Below, in pieces: positions 32,196 through 43,140 of a stretch of 64,000 nt of DNA. This DNA comes from Anolis sagrei (Eukaryota > Chordata > Lepidosauria > Squamata > Anolidae). The DNA is taken from NCBI RefSeq assembly GCF_037176765.1, contig NC_090026.1, positions 132,691,752 through 132,755,751 on the forward strand, given 5' to 3'. Every line of letters starts with the position of its first letter. Position 1 is the first letter of the stretch. The notes beneath the pieces were generated by a model. The model searched no databases, was not told the DNA's origin, and saw only the letters and a list, made by a program, of their open reading frames with translations. The position numbers and the translations under genes were made by a program.

Positions 32196-32350
32196 ATTAA
32201 TCTACTCATATTGCTGATTTTGAACTGCTAGGTGAGCAGAAGCTGGGCTGATGGTTGGGAGCTCACCCCAACCCGGACCTGAACTGTCGACCTTTTAATC
32301 AGCAAGATTTTCTGCAGCTGGCAGATTAACCTGCTGTGCTAAAGCCCGAC
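32196..32350 (-). mobile_element. Second SINE fragment
   Basis: Contains ttgaactgctaggtgagcag, gggagctcaccccaacccgg and a tRNA-like head, similar to the Sauria-type SINE but diverged. Confidence 0.5.
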
Positions 32351-32435
32351 CCATTCATTTTTTCCTTTCCTATACTGCACATGGATAGATCGCGCCATGT
32401 TTCCTCACCAAAGACCAGAAGTGTCTTTGGTTCCA

Positions 32436-32790
32436 AAGGCCAACATAAAATAAAACAAAACGGACAGCAAACGCTGTTGCAGGTTCAAGATAACACCGTA
32501 GTCAAAAGGTCTAGTCCAGTGGTCAAATGCCGAGAGTTCAGTGAGCAAAATTCAGGGATCAAGAGTCTATACGTAGTCAAAAGCCAGTCCAAAGATTCAA
32601 GGTTCCAGGGTTACAAGGGTTCAAAAGACAGGTCAGGATACCAAAAATCCACAAACCTGGGGGAAAACCAGCAGCATCTACCACCAAAATAAAACAAATA
32701 CTTTTCTCCCAAAGATCAGTCCCAAGGCTAGGTCCTTAAATCCAGAAACACTCAGCTGCAACCTTGTCATAAAACCTATCTCTTCTCTGG
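32436..32790 (-). mobile_element. Partial LTR fossil, TGTCA family
   Basis: Minus-strand match to the LTR at 25075-25675 (aacctgggggaaaaccagca, accaaaataaaacaaatact). Neither end is clear. It is broken. Confidence 0.65.
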
Positions 32791-33169
32791 TATCAGTGGT
32801 CAATCAGTTGCTCTGGAGAAGGTGTGTCCAGCTACAGTCCTGGGCAAGGGTAATGCAGCAGAAATAGGCCTCACTATGACTGGAGATACTTCCTCTCACT
32901 TTAAAATGGCCATTCTTCCATGTTTTATGCCTGAGCTGATGTTTGTGAAACAGTCACGCATTGTATAAAACTTTACTGCCCTCCCCATAAACCACTGTAG
33001 ATTAATTTATGATTAGCAAGGTACCCATCGATTGGTGAGTCCATGGAAAAAGGGCCTTCTTGGTGACTGCTCTGTGGAACTTCCTCTCACTGGAAACTAG
33101 GTGGGTCCCCTCCATGAAGACATTGCACAAAAACCTAGTGAAGCCTTTGACTATACAGTATCTATTTAA

Positions 33170-33420
33170 TGTGTTGTTGAAGGTTTCCATGGCTGGAATC
33201 GTTGGGTTGCTGTGAGTTTTCCGGGCTGTCTGGTCATGTTCGAGAAGCATTCTCTCCTGACGTTTTGCCCACATCTATGGCAGGCACCCTCAGCGGTAGT
33301 GAGGTATAGAAACTAGGCAAGTGAGGTTTATATATCTGCTATAAATGTGGGCGAAACATCAGTAGTGAATGCTTCTGGAACATGGCCAAACAGCCTGGAA
33401 AACTCACAGCAACCCAGTGT
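33170..33420. mobile_element. Penelope-like end modules
   Basis: A minus module at about 33170-33305 (ttgttgaaggtttccatggc to caggcaccctcagcgg) then a partial plus module (ataaatgtgggcgaaacatc). Diverged inverted pair. Confidence 0.6.
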
Positions 33421-33461
33421 CTATTGAATTGCCACTTCCCCTAGGCCATTTAAGGAGTCCC

Positions 33462-33795
33462 CGGTGGTGCAGTGAGTTAAAGCACCAATCTGCTGAACTT
33501 GCTGACTGAAAGGTCACAGGTTCGAATCCGGGGAGCGGGGTGAGCTCCTGCTGTTAGCCCCAGCTTCTGCCAACCTAGCAGTTCGAAAACATGCAAATGT
33601 GAGTAGATCAATAGGTACCGCTCCAGCAGGAAGGTAACGGTGCTCCATGCAGTCATGACAGTGGCCACATGACCTTGGAGGTGTCTACAGACAACGCCGG
33701 CTCTTTGGCTTAGAAATGGAGATGAGCACCAACACCCAGAGTCGAACACAACTGGACTTAATGTCACGGGAAAACCTTTACCTTTACCTACCTAG
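33462..33795 (+). mobile_element. Sauria-type SINE, full length
   Basis: tRNA-like head with A-box region (ggtggtgcagtgagttaaag) and B-box (ggttcgaatccggg). The body contains ctgccaacctagcagttcga, and the tail is gtcgaacacaactggactta followed by acctttacctttacct. The ACCTTT tail matches that reported for Sauria SINEs and Bov-B LINEs. Confidence 0.85.
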
Positions 33796-34189
33796 GCCAT
33801 CTGCCTGTCATCTTTGGGAAAAGGACCTGATGTGAAACTCTGGGTGTCTTTGTCACAGAGGCATTTTTTCTTCACATTGAGTTGCCAGGTTAAAATTGAA
33901 GAAGGAATTCCAGCAGGTGTTGCTTGTGACCAGGTTGCATGACAGGCCACACCTGCTACAACCATAACATGTACATAAAATGCCTTCACCAGTTTTCAAT
34001 CTGACCACCTTAATTAACATGGCACCCACTACATCTGAAATATCAGCCTGTGGTTTGTTTTTGTTCAATTCACCCCCCCCCCCCCAAACAGGCTCCACGT
34101 GGCCCTCCACCCTGTTTGGATCTCCTCCATTTTTTCTATGGAGTCCACCCACTTTGAATCCAGTTGAGAAGACATAACGATGAGACGAC

Positions 34190-34378
34190 GCGAATGGCTT
34201 TTTGTATTATTGATATTGTTGATGTTTTTGATGACGATGTTTTTGGTAATGCTAGATTGATTTTAGATTGTGTCTTGTAATTTGCACCCTGTCCTTTCTA
34301 TGTTGTACACCACTGTGAGTCGCCCCCGGGCTGAGAACAGCGGTATATAAGTACAGTAAATAAATAAATAAATAATAT
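34190..34378 (+). mobile_element. L2-like 3' tail
   Basis: Ends accactgtgagtcgcccccgg, gcggtatataagtacag and an (AAAT)n tract. Confidence 0.65.
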
Positions 34379-34482
34379 CAAATCAACCAAGACCCCAGTC
34401 TTTTCCACAAGGACTCAAAATCAGCTAGAAATGGCTACCCAGCCCAGCCGTTGCACAGTCGGACAAAGCGGGCCTGCTTTAC

Positions 34483-34594
34483 CCAGAGCGATGGTGGAGC
34501 CGAAGTTCTCCCGCATGGCGTCCGCATGCGCCGCCCAGCCTCTCCACCGTTCGGGGGCCGGGTAGAGAGCCGTGTCTTCGCACCGCACCAGCAC
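34483..34594 (-). CDS. ZNF467: ZNF467 coding exon 2 (eroded KRAB-A-like)
   Basis: Exon of 112 bp between gtgttgcag (acceptor) and gtaaag (donor), phase 0 to phase 1. It encodes VLVRCEDTALYPAPERWRGW and then AAHADAMRENFGSTIALG. Against a KRAB A box (ED-A-Y---E-W...RDVMRENYG--ALG) the match is clear at the C-terminal half and weak elsewhere; the DV-core and LYRDV are lost. Human ZNF467 starts MRETLEALSSLGFSVGQPEM, which aligns with MRENFGSTIALGSPVAKPEM here. So the human start codon would correspond to an internal Met. The exon size matches a KRAB-A exon (about 127 bp). Confidence 0.78.
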
Positions 34595-34707
34595 CTGCAA
34601 CACAAAACCTGAGTCAGCACACTGCATTTGTGTAATTTCCATGAAACCAAGGTGGGTGTATCATGGGAGGATTGGGGGCTCAAATAATCCCACTGGAGAC
34701 CTTAGAG

Positions 34708-35536
34708 CAGTGGTTCTCAACCTTCCTAATGCCACGACCCCTTGATACAGTTCCTCATGTTGTGGTGACCCCCAACCATAACATTATTTTCATTGTTACT
34801 TCATAAATGTAATTTTGCTACTGTTATGAATCGTAATGTAAATATCCGATTTGCAGGATGTATTTTCATTCACTGGACCAAATTTGGCTCAAATACCCAA
34901 TATGCACAAATTTGAATACTAGTGGGGTTGGGGGGCAGGACGGCCAACAGGGAGCTCTGGCGTGGGCTAGTCCATGAGGTCACAAAGAGTCGGAGACAAC
35001 TGAACAAATGAACAACAACAAGGGTTGGGGGGAGGGACTGGTTTTGTCATTTGAGAGTTGTACTTGCTGAGATTTATAGTTCATCTACAATCAAAGAACA
35101 TTCTCATCTCCACCAATGATGGAACTGAACCAATCTTGGCACACAGGACTCCCATGACGAGCAGAAAACACTAGCAGGGTTTGGTGGGCATGGATCTTAA
35201 GTTTGGGAGTTGTAGTTCATCTACATCTGTGGACTCAAACAATGAAGGATCTGGACCAAACTTGGCACAAACACTCAATATGCCCAAATGTGAACACTAG
35301 TGGAGTTTGGGGGAAATAGACCTTAGCATTTGGGAGTTGTAGTTGCTGGGATTTATAGTTCGCCTACAATCAAAGAGCATTCTGAACCACACCAACAACA
35401 GAATTGGACCTAACTTTCCACACGTAACCCAGGTGACCAAGAGAAAATATTGTGTTTTCTGATGGTCTTCGGCGACCCCTCGGACACCCTCTCACGACCC
35501 CTCCAGGGGTCCCGACCCCCAAGTTGAGAAACACTG
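34708..35536. mobile_element. Composite hAT with a SPIN-like left end
   Basis: Perfect 8-bp duplications ccttagag (34700-34707, 35537-35544). The left 160 bp (CAGTGGTTCTCAACCTTCCT, gaatcgtaatgtaaatatcc, gcaggatgtattttcatt) matches remembered SPIN hAT sequence. Inside are a Bov-B tail fragment (about 34935-35025) and the ACTACAACTCCCA core. The right end reads ggtcccgacccccaagttga then gaaacactg. Confidence 0.75.
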
Positions 35537-35548
35537 CCTTAGAGCAAC

Positions 35549-35676
35549 TATGGGCAAACTTCAACCCTAATGGTATTTTGGACTTCAACTCCCACAATTC
35601 CTAATAGCCTATATGCTGTTAGAAATTGTGGGAGATGAAGTCCAAAACACTGGGAGGGCTGAAGTTTGCCCATGGC
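35549..35676. mobile_element. Palindromic MITE
   Basis: Arms atgggcaaacttcaacccta and, reversed, atgggcaaacttcagccctc meet at about 35612. Same family as 29555-30307. Confidence 0.7.
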
Positions 35677-35716
35677 TGCCTCAGAGTGCTGGAAAACAAA
35701 TCCATCTTTTGGCCCC

Positions 35717-37043
35717 TGTCATATGGTCTGCAGTTGATAGTGGTTGGTGATGGAAGGGTTAATGTGAGTCTTAGTTCTAGAGGGTTTGGTGATCTGTAAG
35801 TGGGAGTTCATTGCTGAAAGCAATTAGGGGTGGAGGTGTGTGGGAGATGGGTTGCAGCTGGGTGTTTCTGGATTTAAGGAGTTAACCTTGAGACTGATCT
35901 TTGGGCGAAAAGTATCTGTTGTATTTTGGTGGTGGATGCTGTTGTTGGGGTTCAGCCTGAGTTTGAACTTGAACCTGATTCTCTGTTTGTTCCTCCTGAT
36001 GCTAATGAAAGTATATTTACTGATGCTAATGGAAATGTACCTCTTGATGCCAATGCTCCTGAAATTAGTGAGGAAGAATCTGCTGTAGGTTTGGAAAATG
36101 CCAATGCTCCTGAAATTAGTGAGGAAGGAACTTCTGTAGATTTGGAAAATGAAAGGACCAGTGTTCCTGAGAATGTTTCAGAGGGAGACCTTGACCTTTC
36201 CCTCCCTTCTGCACCTGGTAACTGTAATGACAACAGAAGGGGCCAAATTTGGGAAGACAGAAGTAAATCACTCAGTTTGCGTCGATCCTCCCGAATTCAA
36301 GAATTAAAAACATTGGCTTCAAAAAAGAAGGGCAGTTCACGGAACCGATTCTTGAGTGTTAATTGCCTGACGCCAGGCTGATTGTCTCAGTCCAGGCATC
36401 GTTTCAGAATTGATGAAGACCTTGGCAGTTCTCCCGGTTCCCTGGCCATAGTTTGGGAAGATTTCTAGGATATCAAGTACGGTTAGTGGATTGCTAACAA
36501 GTTCCAGTATTTTCCCAGTGAGGCTTTTGGTTTTGCTTTGTCCATTTAAATTCATGTTTGCTGATTTTGCTGTGGCTTTTGACTTGCATTTTCCCTTTAT
36601 TTTGTAACCATTTTTCTTCAATAAAAAAGGATTGTTTTTCACAGCCAAGTGTGGTGGAGAGTTCTCTTAGGGCCTCACTTCCTGCTCTGGATTGCAACAG
36701 CTGTTGGTTTTCCCCCCAGGTCTGTTGGATTTTTTGGTATCCTGACCTGTCTCCTGTAAACTTGGAACCTTGAACTGGCTTTTGATTATGGTATAGACTC
36801 TTGATCCCTGGACTTTGTTTATTGAACTCTCGTCATTTGACCACTGGACTGGACCCTTTTGACTACGAAGTTATTTTTGCTATCAGTTTTTGTTTATTCT
36901 GCAGCTGCGTGCTATCTTTGTGTTTTATATTTTGGACTCTAAAAACAGCCAGCAAGTAAGTGCTGTTTTAATTAAACTGTTTGTTAAAACTGGGAGTTTG
37001 ATTCATCTCTACCTAAACAAGGTAGAGCCCTGGCAACGTGACA
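35717..37043 (+). mobile_element. Solo LTR (TGTCA family) containing another LTR
   Basis: Perfect 5-bp duplications gcccc (35712-35716, 37044-37048). Outer halves match the LTR at 25075-25675. The middle (35943-36699) is a different LTR. No retroviral internal region. Confidence 0.8.
35943..36699 (+). mobile_element. Nested solo LTR, TGTTG...CAACA family
   Basis: Perfect 5-bp duplications gctgt (35938-35942, 36700-36704). It contains a stretch coding for an acidic, repeat-bearing sequence (NAPEISEE twice) ending in a basic LRRSSRIQELK segment. It also holds an AATAAA near 36621. This LTR family therefore carries coding-like sequence. Broken relic; relatives at 8138, 49827 and 52036. Confidence 0.75.
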
Positions 37044-37048
37044 GCCCC

Positions 37049-37590
37049 AAATGATCTCTCCAGGGCATGGCAAGTAGTCTTGCCATGTTTACGAGTCTTC
37101 CTTGAGAATCGTACCTCTAGGATTCCATTCTAACTGTCATGGCTCCATCCTTTGGATTCCTGGGAATCTGGGAATGGGCTAGTAGTTGATTTTAGCTATT
37201 TGTTTTGACAATTCTATGTTGAATTCAACTTTAATGTTGATATATGCTGCGACTGTACCTCAAGAAGTCAGACATGGCTATGGTGGTCCATCATATAAAT
37301 AAATTATTGGCAATGATAATACAATAAATGGGTCCCTGGGAGCAAGCAGGATTGACCGGAACTCCTCAATTGTGCAAAACAATTGTGGAAATAAAGCCCC
37401 TCCCCCCGAAAAAGGCCTTCCCATCCTAAAGTGTTTGTTTCAAAGGAATTTCCTGTTTAATTCCCTTTTCCTTATAAAAGGAGAGAGAGAGAGAGAGAGA
37501 TAGTGAGAGAAAATAACAAGGACTGCTTTTGTTTCCCAGGAACATCGGCCAGGCGGGTGACAGGAAAAGAGAGAGAAAGTTGGGAGAGAA
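37049..37590. other. Intron 1 DNA with short (GA)n
   Basis: No exon or named repeat is visible, except a (GAGA) tract at about 37481-37510. Confidence 0.5.
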
Positions 37591-37792
37591 ATAGTTTGCT
37601 GTGAGTTTTCTGGGCTGTCTGGCTATGTTCCAGAAGCATTCTCTCCTGATGTTTCACCCACATTTATGGCAGGCATCCTCAGAGGTTGGGAGATCTGTTG
37701 TAAACTAGGCAAGTGGGGGGGGGGGGGGGGTTATATATGCATATATCTGTGGAATGATGTCCGGTGTGGACATCACTTGGAAGCATGTGTCA
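37591..37792. mobile_element. Penelope-like end module
   Basis: Module ttctgggctgtctggctatg through catttatggcaggcatcctc, followed by a run of 18 G and tatatctgtggaatgatg. Confidence 0.65.
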
Positions 37793-38520
37793 ATGTTGCC
37801 ATTGATTAGCACTGAATAGCCTTGCAGCCTTAAAGCCTGTCTGCTTCCTGCCTGGAGGAATTCAGGGCAATAAAGCAGCATTAGGAAAGTTTACCAGGCC
37901 AATTAGATTTGACGTGGACGACTAGGACGGTTTTAAATGGTGCATTTTAACATTTTGATACATGTTTTTAATGTTTATGTTTATATAATTTGTGTCCCGG
38001 CATTGAATGTTTGCCGTGTATATGCTGTGCTCCGCCCTGAGTCCCCTTCGGGGTGAGAAGGGTGGAATATAAAGGTTTTAAATAATAATAATAATAATAA
38101 TAATAATAATCTGTTGGAGGCAAGTGTGAATGTTGCCATTGGCCACCTTGATTAGCACTGAATAGCCTTGCACCTTTAAAGCCTGGCTGCTTCCTGCCTG
38201 GAGGAATTCAGGGCAATAAAGCAGCAATAGGAAAGTTTACCAGGCCAATTAGATTTGACGTGGATGACTAGGACGGTTTTAAATGGTGCATTTTAACATT
38301 TTGATAAATGTTTTTAATGTTTATGTATGTATATAAGAATTTGTGTCCCGGCATTGAATGTTTGCCATATATATATATATGCTGTGCTCCGCCCTGAGTC
38401 CATTTCGGGTAAGAAGGGCGGAATATAAATGTTTAAAATAATAATAGTAATAATTATTATTATTATTATTATTATAATTGTCTGTTGGAGACAGGTGTGA
38501 ATGTTGCCATTGGCCGCCAT
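37793..38520. repeat. Tandem duplication of about 360 bp with an L2 tail
   Basis: 37793-38112 and 38130-38500 are direct copies: both run from gttgccattg and gcactgaatagccttgca through aaagtttaccaggccaatta to an L2-like tail (cgccctgagtcc...aatataaa) and an AAT tract. The L2 tail predates the duplication. Confidence 0.8.
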
Positions 38521-38529
38521 GATTAGCAC

Positions 38530-38790
38530 TGAAACTACAAGAGAGGAGATTCCATCTGAACATGAGGAAGAACTTCCTGACTGTGAGAGCCGTTCAGCAG
38601 TGGAACTCTCTGCCCCGGAGTGTAGTGGAGGCTCTTTCTTTGGAAGCTTTGAAACAGAGGCTGGATGGCCATCTGTCAGGGGTGATTTGAATGCAATATT
38701 CTTGCTTCTTGGCAGGGGGTTGGACTAAATGGCCCAAGAGGTCTCTTCCAACTCTTTGATTCTATGATTCCATGATTCTATCTATGAAAA
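38530..38790 (+). mobile_element. CR1 3' end
   Basis: From aaactacaagagaggagatt to the tctatgattccatgattcta repeat. Plus orientation. Confidence 0.85.
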
Positions 38791-38849
38791 GCCTTGCAGC
38801 TTTAAAGCCTGGCTGCTTCCTGCCTGGGGGAATCCTTTGTTGGGAGGAG

Positions 38850-39125
38850 CCAGGCTTTGAAGCTGCAAGGCTATTCAATGCTAATCAAGGTGGCCAATGG
38901 CAACATTCACACTTGCCTCAAACAGACAAGAGTTCTTTCTCCCACCCTGGACATTACCCCACAAATATATACGTATAGTTTCCAACAGACCTCACAACCT
39001 CTGAGGATGCCTGCCATAGATGTGGGTGAAACGTCAGGAGAGAATGCTACTGGAACATGGCCAGGCAGGCCAGAAAACTCACAACAACCCAATGATTCTG
39101 ACCACGAAAGCATTCAACAACTCAG
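38850..39125 (+). mobile_element. Penelope-like end module
   Basis: Plus-strand module: aatcaaggtggccaatggca, ccaacagacctcacaacctc and gtgggtgaaacgtcaggaga. Confidence 0.65.
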
Positions 39126-40029
39126 GGGAGAAATGTTTGCGCTGTGCAAAATGGGCCCAACCACATCTAAGGAAACCCTTGGAACAGTACAGAGTTGCCG
39201 TACGTCCATACATGCAGAGGATCTTTCCCCTAAATGTTGTAGGTTAGAACTGTCCCAAAAGGTGCACATCTGCCTGGGGGATTATGGGAATGGCAGTCCA
39301 AAGAGAAGACCCTTCCCCTATCAATCCTCAAAGCTCTGCCAAGGAATCCCAGGCACCGGAGGCTCTATTTCAAAGGGAAGACCCATCAAAAGCGCCTCTG
39401 AGGCTCCCCGCCCTAAGGGAACGCCATAAAATTCTGTGTTGATCATAAGGCTTTCACGGGTCGGAATGTGAACGTGGCGAAGAAGCAGCGAGTGAGCGAC
39501 CAGAAAGGAATTGCAATGCAAACCCTGCCTGCCTCCCTCCCCGGCCCTTCTCCTCTCCTCTCTCTGCCTCACCATTGCAGGAATACATGCAGCCTTGACC
39601 CCACTTGAACTCATGGGCCTCATTGATATGTTGCATCTCGTAATGCGTATTTATATCCCGCTTCCCTTCTCCCAAAAGGAGGCACAAAGCACCAAACACG
39701 AAAAACAAAAAGAATGCAATATGTAAAATTAAACATGGATCTACACCAGGCATGGGCCAACTTTGGCCCTCCAGGTGGGGTTGGGGGCTTCTGGGAGCTG
39801 TAGTGAGCTGTTAGGAATTGTGTGAGTTGAAGTCCAAAATAAATCATTATTATTGTTATTATTATCATCATTTGGTTGAGCTTGATGGCTTTTGGTGTTC
39901 CCTTCCAACTCTAGGACTCTATGAACTCGCAGGATTCCCAAGTGGTGTCCATCTGCATTAATTAAGATGCACCCCAAGTCTATCTTCTCTTTGGGCCCCC
40001 GCAGCATGCGATCCTATCTACTGTAAGGA
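39126..40029. other. Intron 1 DNA with one MITE arm
   Basis: Mostly unassigned. A diverged MITE copy (catgggccaactttggccct ... gagttgaagtccaaaa) lies at about 39755-39842. No exon seen. Confidence 0.5.
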
Positions 40030-42440
40030 GAGTTGTTCAACAGTGGAACTCTCTGCCTCAAAGTCTTGGCCTTAAGGCGAAGGATCCTTAAGCAGAGGCT
40101 GGGTGTCCATCTGTTGGTGATGCTTTGATTGTGCTTTTCCTATGGCAGAAAGGGGTTGGCTACATTGCCTTTAGAGGTCCCTTCCAACTCTATGTCTCTA
40201 TTCTTATTCTTGTTGTTGCTATTATCATCATCATGTTGGTGATGCTTTGATTGAGCTTTTCCTGCATGGCAGAAGTTGATCGGACTAGATTGCCTTTAGA
40301 GGTCTCTTCGTAGAGGTCTCTTCCAACTCTATGCTTCTATTATTATTATTATTGTCATTATTATCATCATGTCGGTGATGTTTTGGTTGTGCTTTCTCTG
40401 CATGGCAGAAGGGGGTTGGACTACATTGTCTTTAGGGGTCTCTTCCAACTCTATGCTTCTAATATTTTTATTGTTATTATTATTATTACTATTATTATCA
40501 TCATGTCAGAGATGCCCTGATTGTGCTTTCCCTGCATGGCAGAAGGGGTTGGACTAGATTGCCTTTTGTTGTTGTTATTGTTGTTTTTATCATCATCATC
40601 ATCATCATCATCATCATGACGTCGGTAACGCTCTGATTGTGCTTTCCAGCTCTATGGTTTTATTATTATTATCATCATCATCATCGTGTTGGTTGATGCT
40701 TTGGTTGTGCTTTTCCTGCTTGACAGAAGGGGGTTGACTAGATTGCCTTTAGGGATCTCTTCCAACTTTATGCTTCTATTGTTATTATTATCATCATCAT
40801 GATGTTGGTGATGTTTTGGTTGTGCTTTCCCTGCATGGCAGAAGGGGGTTAGACTAGATTGTCTTTAGAGGTCTCTTCCAACTCTATGCCTCTTTTATTA
40901 TTCTTCATATTATTGTTATTGTTATTATCATTACTATTATTATCATCATGTCGGTGATGCTCTGATTGTGCTTTCCCTGCTTGACAGAAGGGGGTTGGAC
41001 TAGATGGCCTTTAGAGATCTCAACCAACTCAATGCCTCTTTTATTATTCTTACTGTTATTGTTATCATCATCATCGTCATGCTGGTGATGCCATAATTTC
41101 CTGCAAGGCAGAAGGGGGTTGACTAGATTACGGGTCTCTTCCAACTCTTTGCTTCTATTATTATTATTATTATTGTTATTGTCATTAATCATCATCATCA
41201 TCATCATCATCATGTCAGTCATGCTTTGTGCTTTCCCTGCTTGAGAGAAGGGGGTTGGACTAGATTGTCTTTAGGGCTCACTTCCAACTCTACACCTCCA
41301 TTATTATTCTTTATATTGTTGTTGTTATTATTATTTTGATTCATCACGTTGGTGATGTTTTGGTTGTGCTTTCCCTGCTTGGCAGAAAGGGGTTGACTAG
41401 ATGGCCTTTAGGGGTCTCTTCCAACACTATGCTTGTATTCTTCTTCTTCTTGTTATCATCATCATGTCAGTGATGCTTTGTGCTTTTCCTGCATGGCAGA
41501 AGGGGGTTGGACTAGGTGGCCTTTAGAGTTCTCTTCCAACTCTATGCCTCTATTATTATTAATCATAGAATCATAGAATCAAAGAGTTGGAGGAGACCTC
41601 CTGGGCCATCCAGTCCAACCCCATTCTGCCAAGAAGCAGGAATATTGCATTCAATGCACCCCTGACAGATGGCCATCCAGCCTCTGTTTGAAAGCTTCCA
41701 AAGAAGGAGCCTCCACCACACTCCGGGGCAGAGAGTTCCACTGCTGAACGGCTCTCACAGTCAGGAAGTTCTTCCTAATGTTCAGATGGAATCTGAATAA
41801 TAATAATAATAATTATTATTGTCATTATTATTATTATTATTATCATATTGGTGATGCTTTGATTGTGTTTTCCCTGCATGGCAGAAGGGGGTTGGACTAG
41901 ATGGCCTTTAGAGTTCTCTTCCAACTCTATGCCTCTATTATTATTATTATTATTGTTGTCATTATTATTATTATTATTATTATCATCATATTGGTGATGC
42001 TTTGGTTGTGCTTTCCCTGCATGGCAGAAGGGGGTTAGACTAGATTGTCTTTAGAGGTCTCTTTCAACTCTACGTCTCTATTCTTCTTCTTCTTCATATT
42101 ATTGTTGTTATTATTATTATTGATATTATTATTATCATGTCGGTGATGTTTTGGTTGTGCTTTCCCTGCATGGCAGAAGGGGGTTGGACTAGGTGGCCTT
42201 AATGTTTCTATTATTATTATTATTATTATTATTATCATCATCATCGTCATTATTATTATTATCATGTCGGTGATGTTTTGGTTGTGCTTTTCTTTCTTGA
42301 CAGAAGGGGGTTGGTCTTCTAGATTATATTTAGGGCTCTCTCCCAACTCTAGGCCTCTGTTATGGGGTCGGACTAGATGGCCTTTAGGGCTCTCTCCCAA
42401 CTGTATGCCTGTGTTATTATGACCCTGGCGCCCTGGGGCT
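40030..42440. repeat. Amplified CR1-tail satellite in ZNF467 intron 1
   Basis: About 17 units of 100-150 bp. Each contains gatgctttgattgtgctttc, cctgcatggcagaagggggt, tggactagattgcctttaga, ggtctcttccaactctatgc, then a variable ATT/ATC microsatellite. The conserved part is the tail end of a CR1 (compare 29161-29255). The array is interrupted by an ordinary CR1 at 41562-41795 and runs to within 130 bp of the CpG island. Confidence 0.9.
41562..41795 (-). mobile_element. CR1 3' end inside the satellite
   Basis: Minus strand: atcatagaatcatagaatca to ttcttcctaatgttcagatg. It lacks the unit structure of the array around it, so it inserted after at least part of the expansion. Confidence 0.88.
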
Positions 42441-42569
42441 GGTCTGGATGTCCTTTGGGGCTCCCTTCCAAGTCCCAGGATTCCCAAGTGGAGCCTATCT
42501 GCTTTCCTGAAGAGCTGGGCCAGGGCCTCTCTCTCTCTCTCTCTCCCTCTGGGCCTGGCTTTGTTTTGA

Positions 42570-43140
42570 GGCCTGGCCTCCTGCCGTGGATCCTTTGGGG
42601 GATCCTTCCATTTCCGGGGACCCCCCAATAAGGAGTGATGGCGGGCCTTTGGGGGAGGGGGAGAGGGAGAGGCCTAAGGATTGGCAGGCCTGCCTCCCTC
42701 CCTTTCCTCTCCTTCCCCCTCCTGCCCCTGCCCTTCCTTACCTGGGGGGAGTGGGCGCCGACGGCGGCCATCCGTGGAGCCGGGCCCCGATCCCGCGGCA
42801 GACTCCTCCTCCGGGAATTGGGGGTCAGGGGTGGGTGGGGAAAAGTGGATCCCCTTCTCTCCCTCCAACCGCCAAGAGAGAGGAGAAGAAGAAGCGGGAA
42901 AAGGAAGGCAGGCAGGAAAGCGCGGGATCGGGGCCGCCTTGCCTTTCCCTCCCTCCCTCCCTTCCGGAAGGAAAGGAAACAGAGAGAGAGAGAGTGGCCA
43001 CGCGGAGGACTACATCTCCCAGCACGCCCCGCGGCACGACGTTTCCCCCTGCTCCGGAGGGGAGGGGTTGCTGATTGGGTGGGCGGGCGAACCTCCCGGG
43101 CGAGCGCCCCCTGGAGGCACCAAGCGGCGCTGCAGCCTCA
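42570..43140 (-). promoter_or_regulatory. ZNF467: CpG-island promoter of ZNF467
   Basis: A sharp GC- and CpG-rich block around coding exon 1, in an otherwise AT-rich region. It contains ACTACATCTCCCAGCACGC (43009-43027), which fits the ZNF143/THAP11-type promoter motif. An inverted CCAAT box is at about 43071-43077 (gattgg) with GC boxes beside it. The transcription start is probably between 42800 and 43000. No TATA box is seen. Confidence 0.7.
42742..42771 (-). CDS. ZNF467: ZNF467 coding exon 1
   Basis: ATG at 42771 in a strong context (ccggATGGCC on the minus strand is preceded by ctccac) gives MAAVGAHSPQ. The CAG is followed by the donor gtaagg at 42741. Phase 0 matches exon 2. Position inside the CpG island fits a first exon. 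MAAV-type starts are common in KRAB genes. Confidence 0.75.

Noticed and set aside
33462-33560. tRNA gene
   Set aside because: A- and B-box-like sequences belong to the head of a SINE; no cloverleaf with a proper acceptor stem is evident.
35926-36381. Acidic 151-codon ORF with RRSSRI as a host gene
   Set aside because: It lies wholly inside an LTR fossil with its own target duplications and recurs in sister LTRs.
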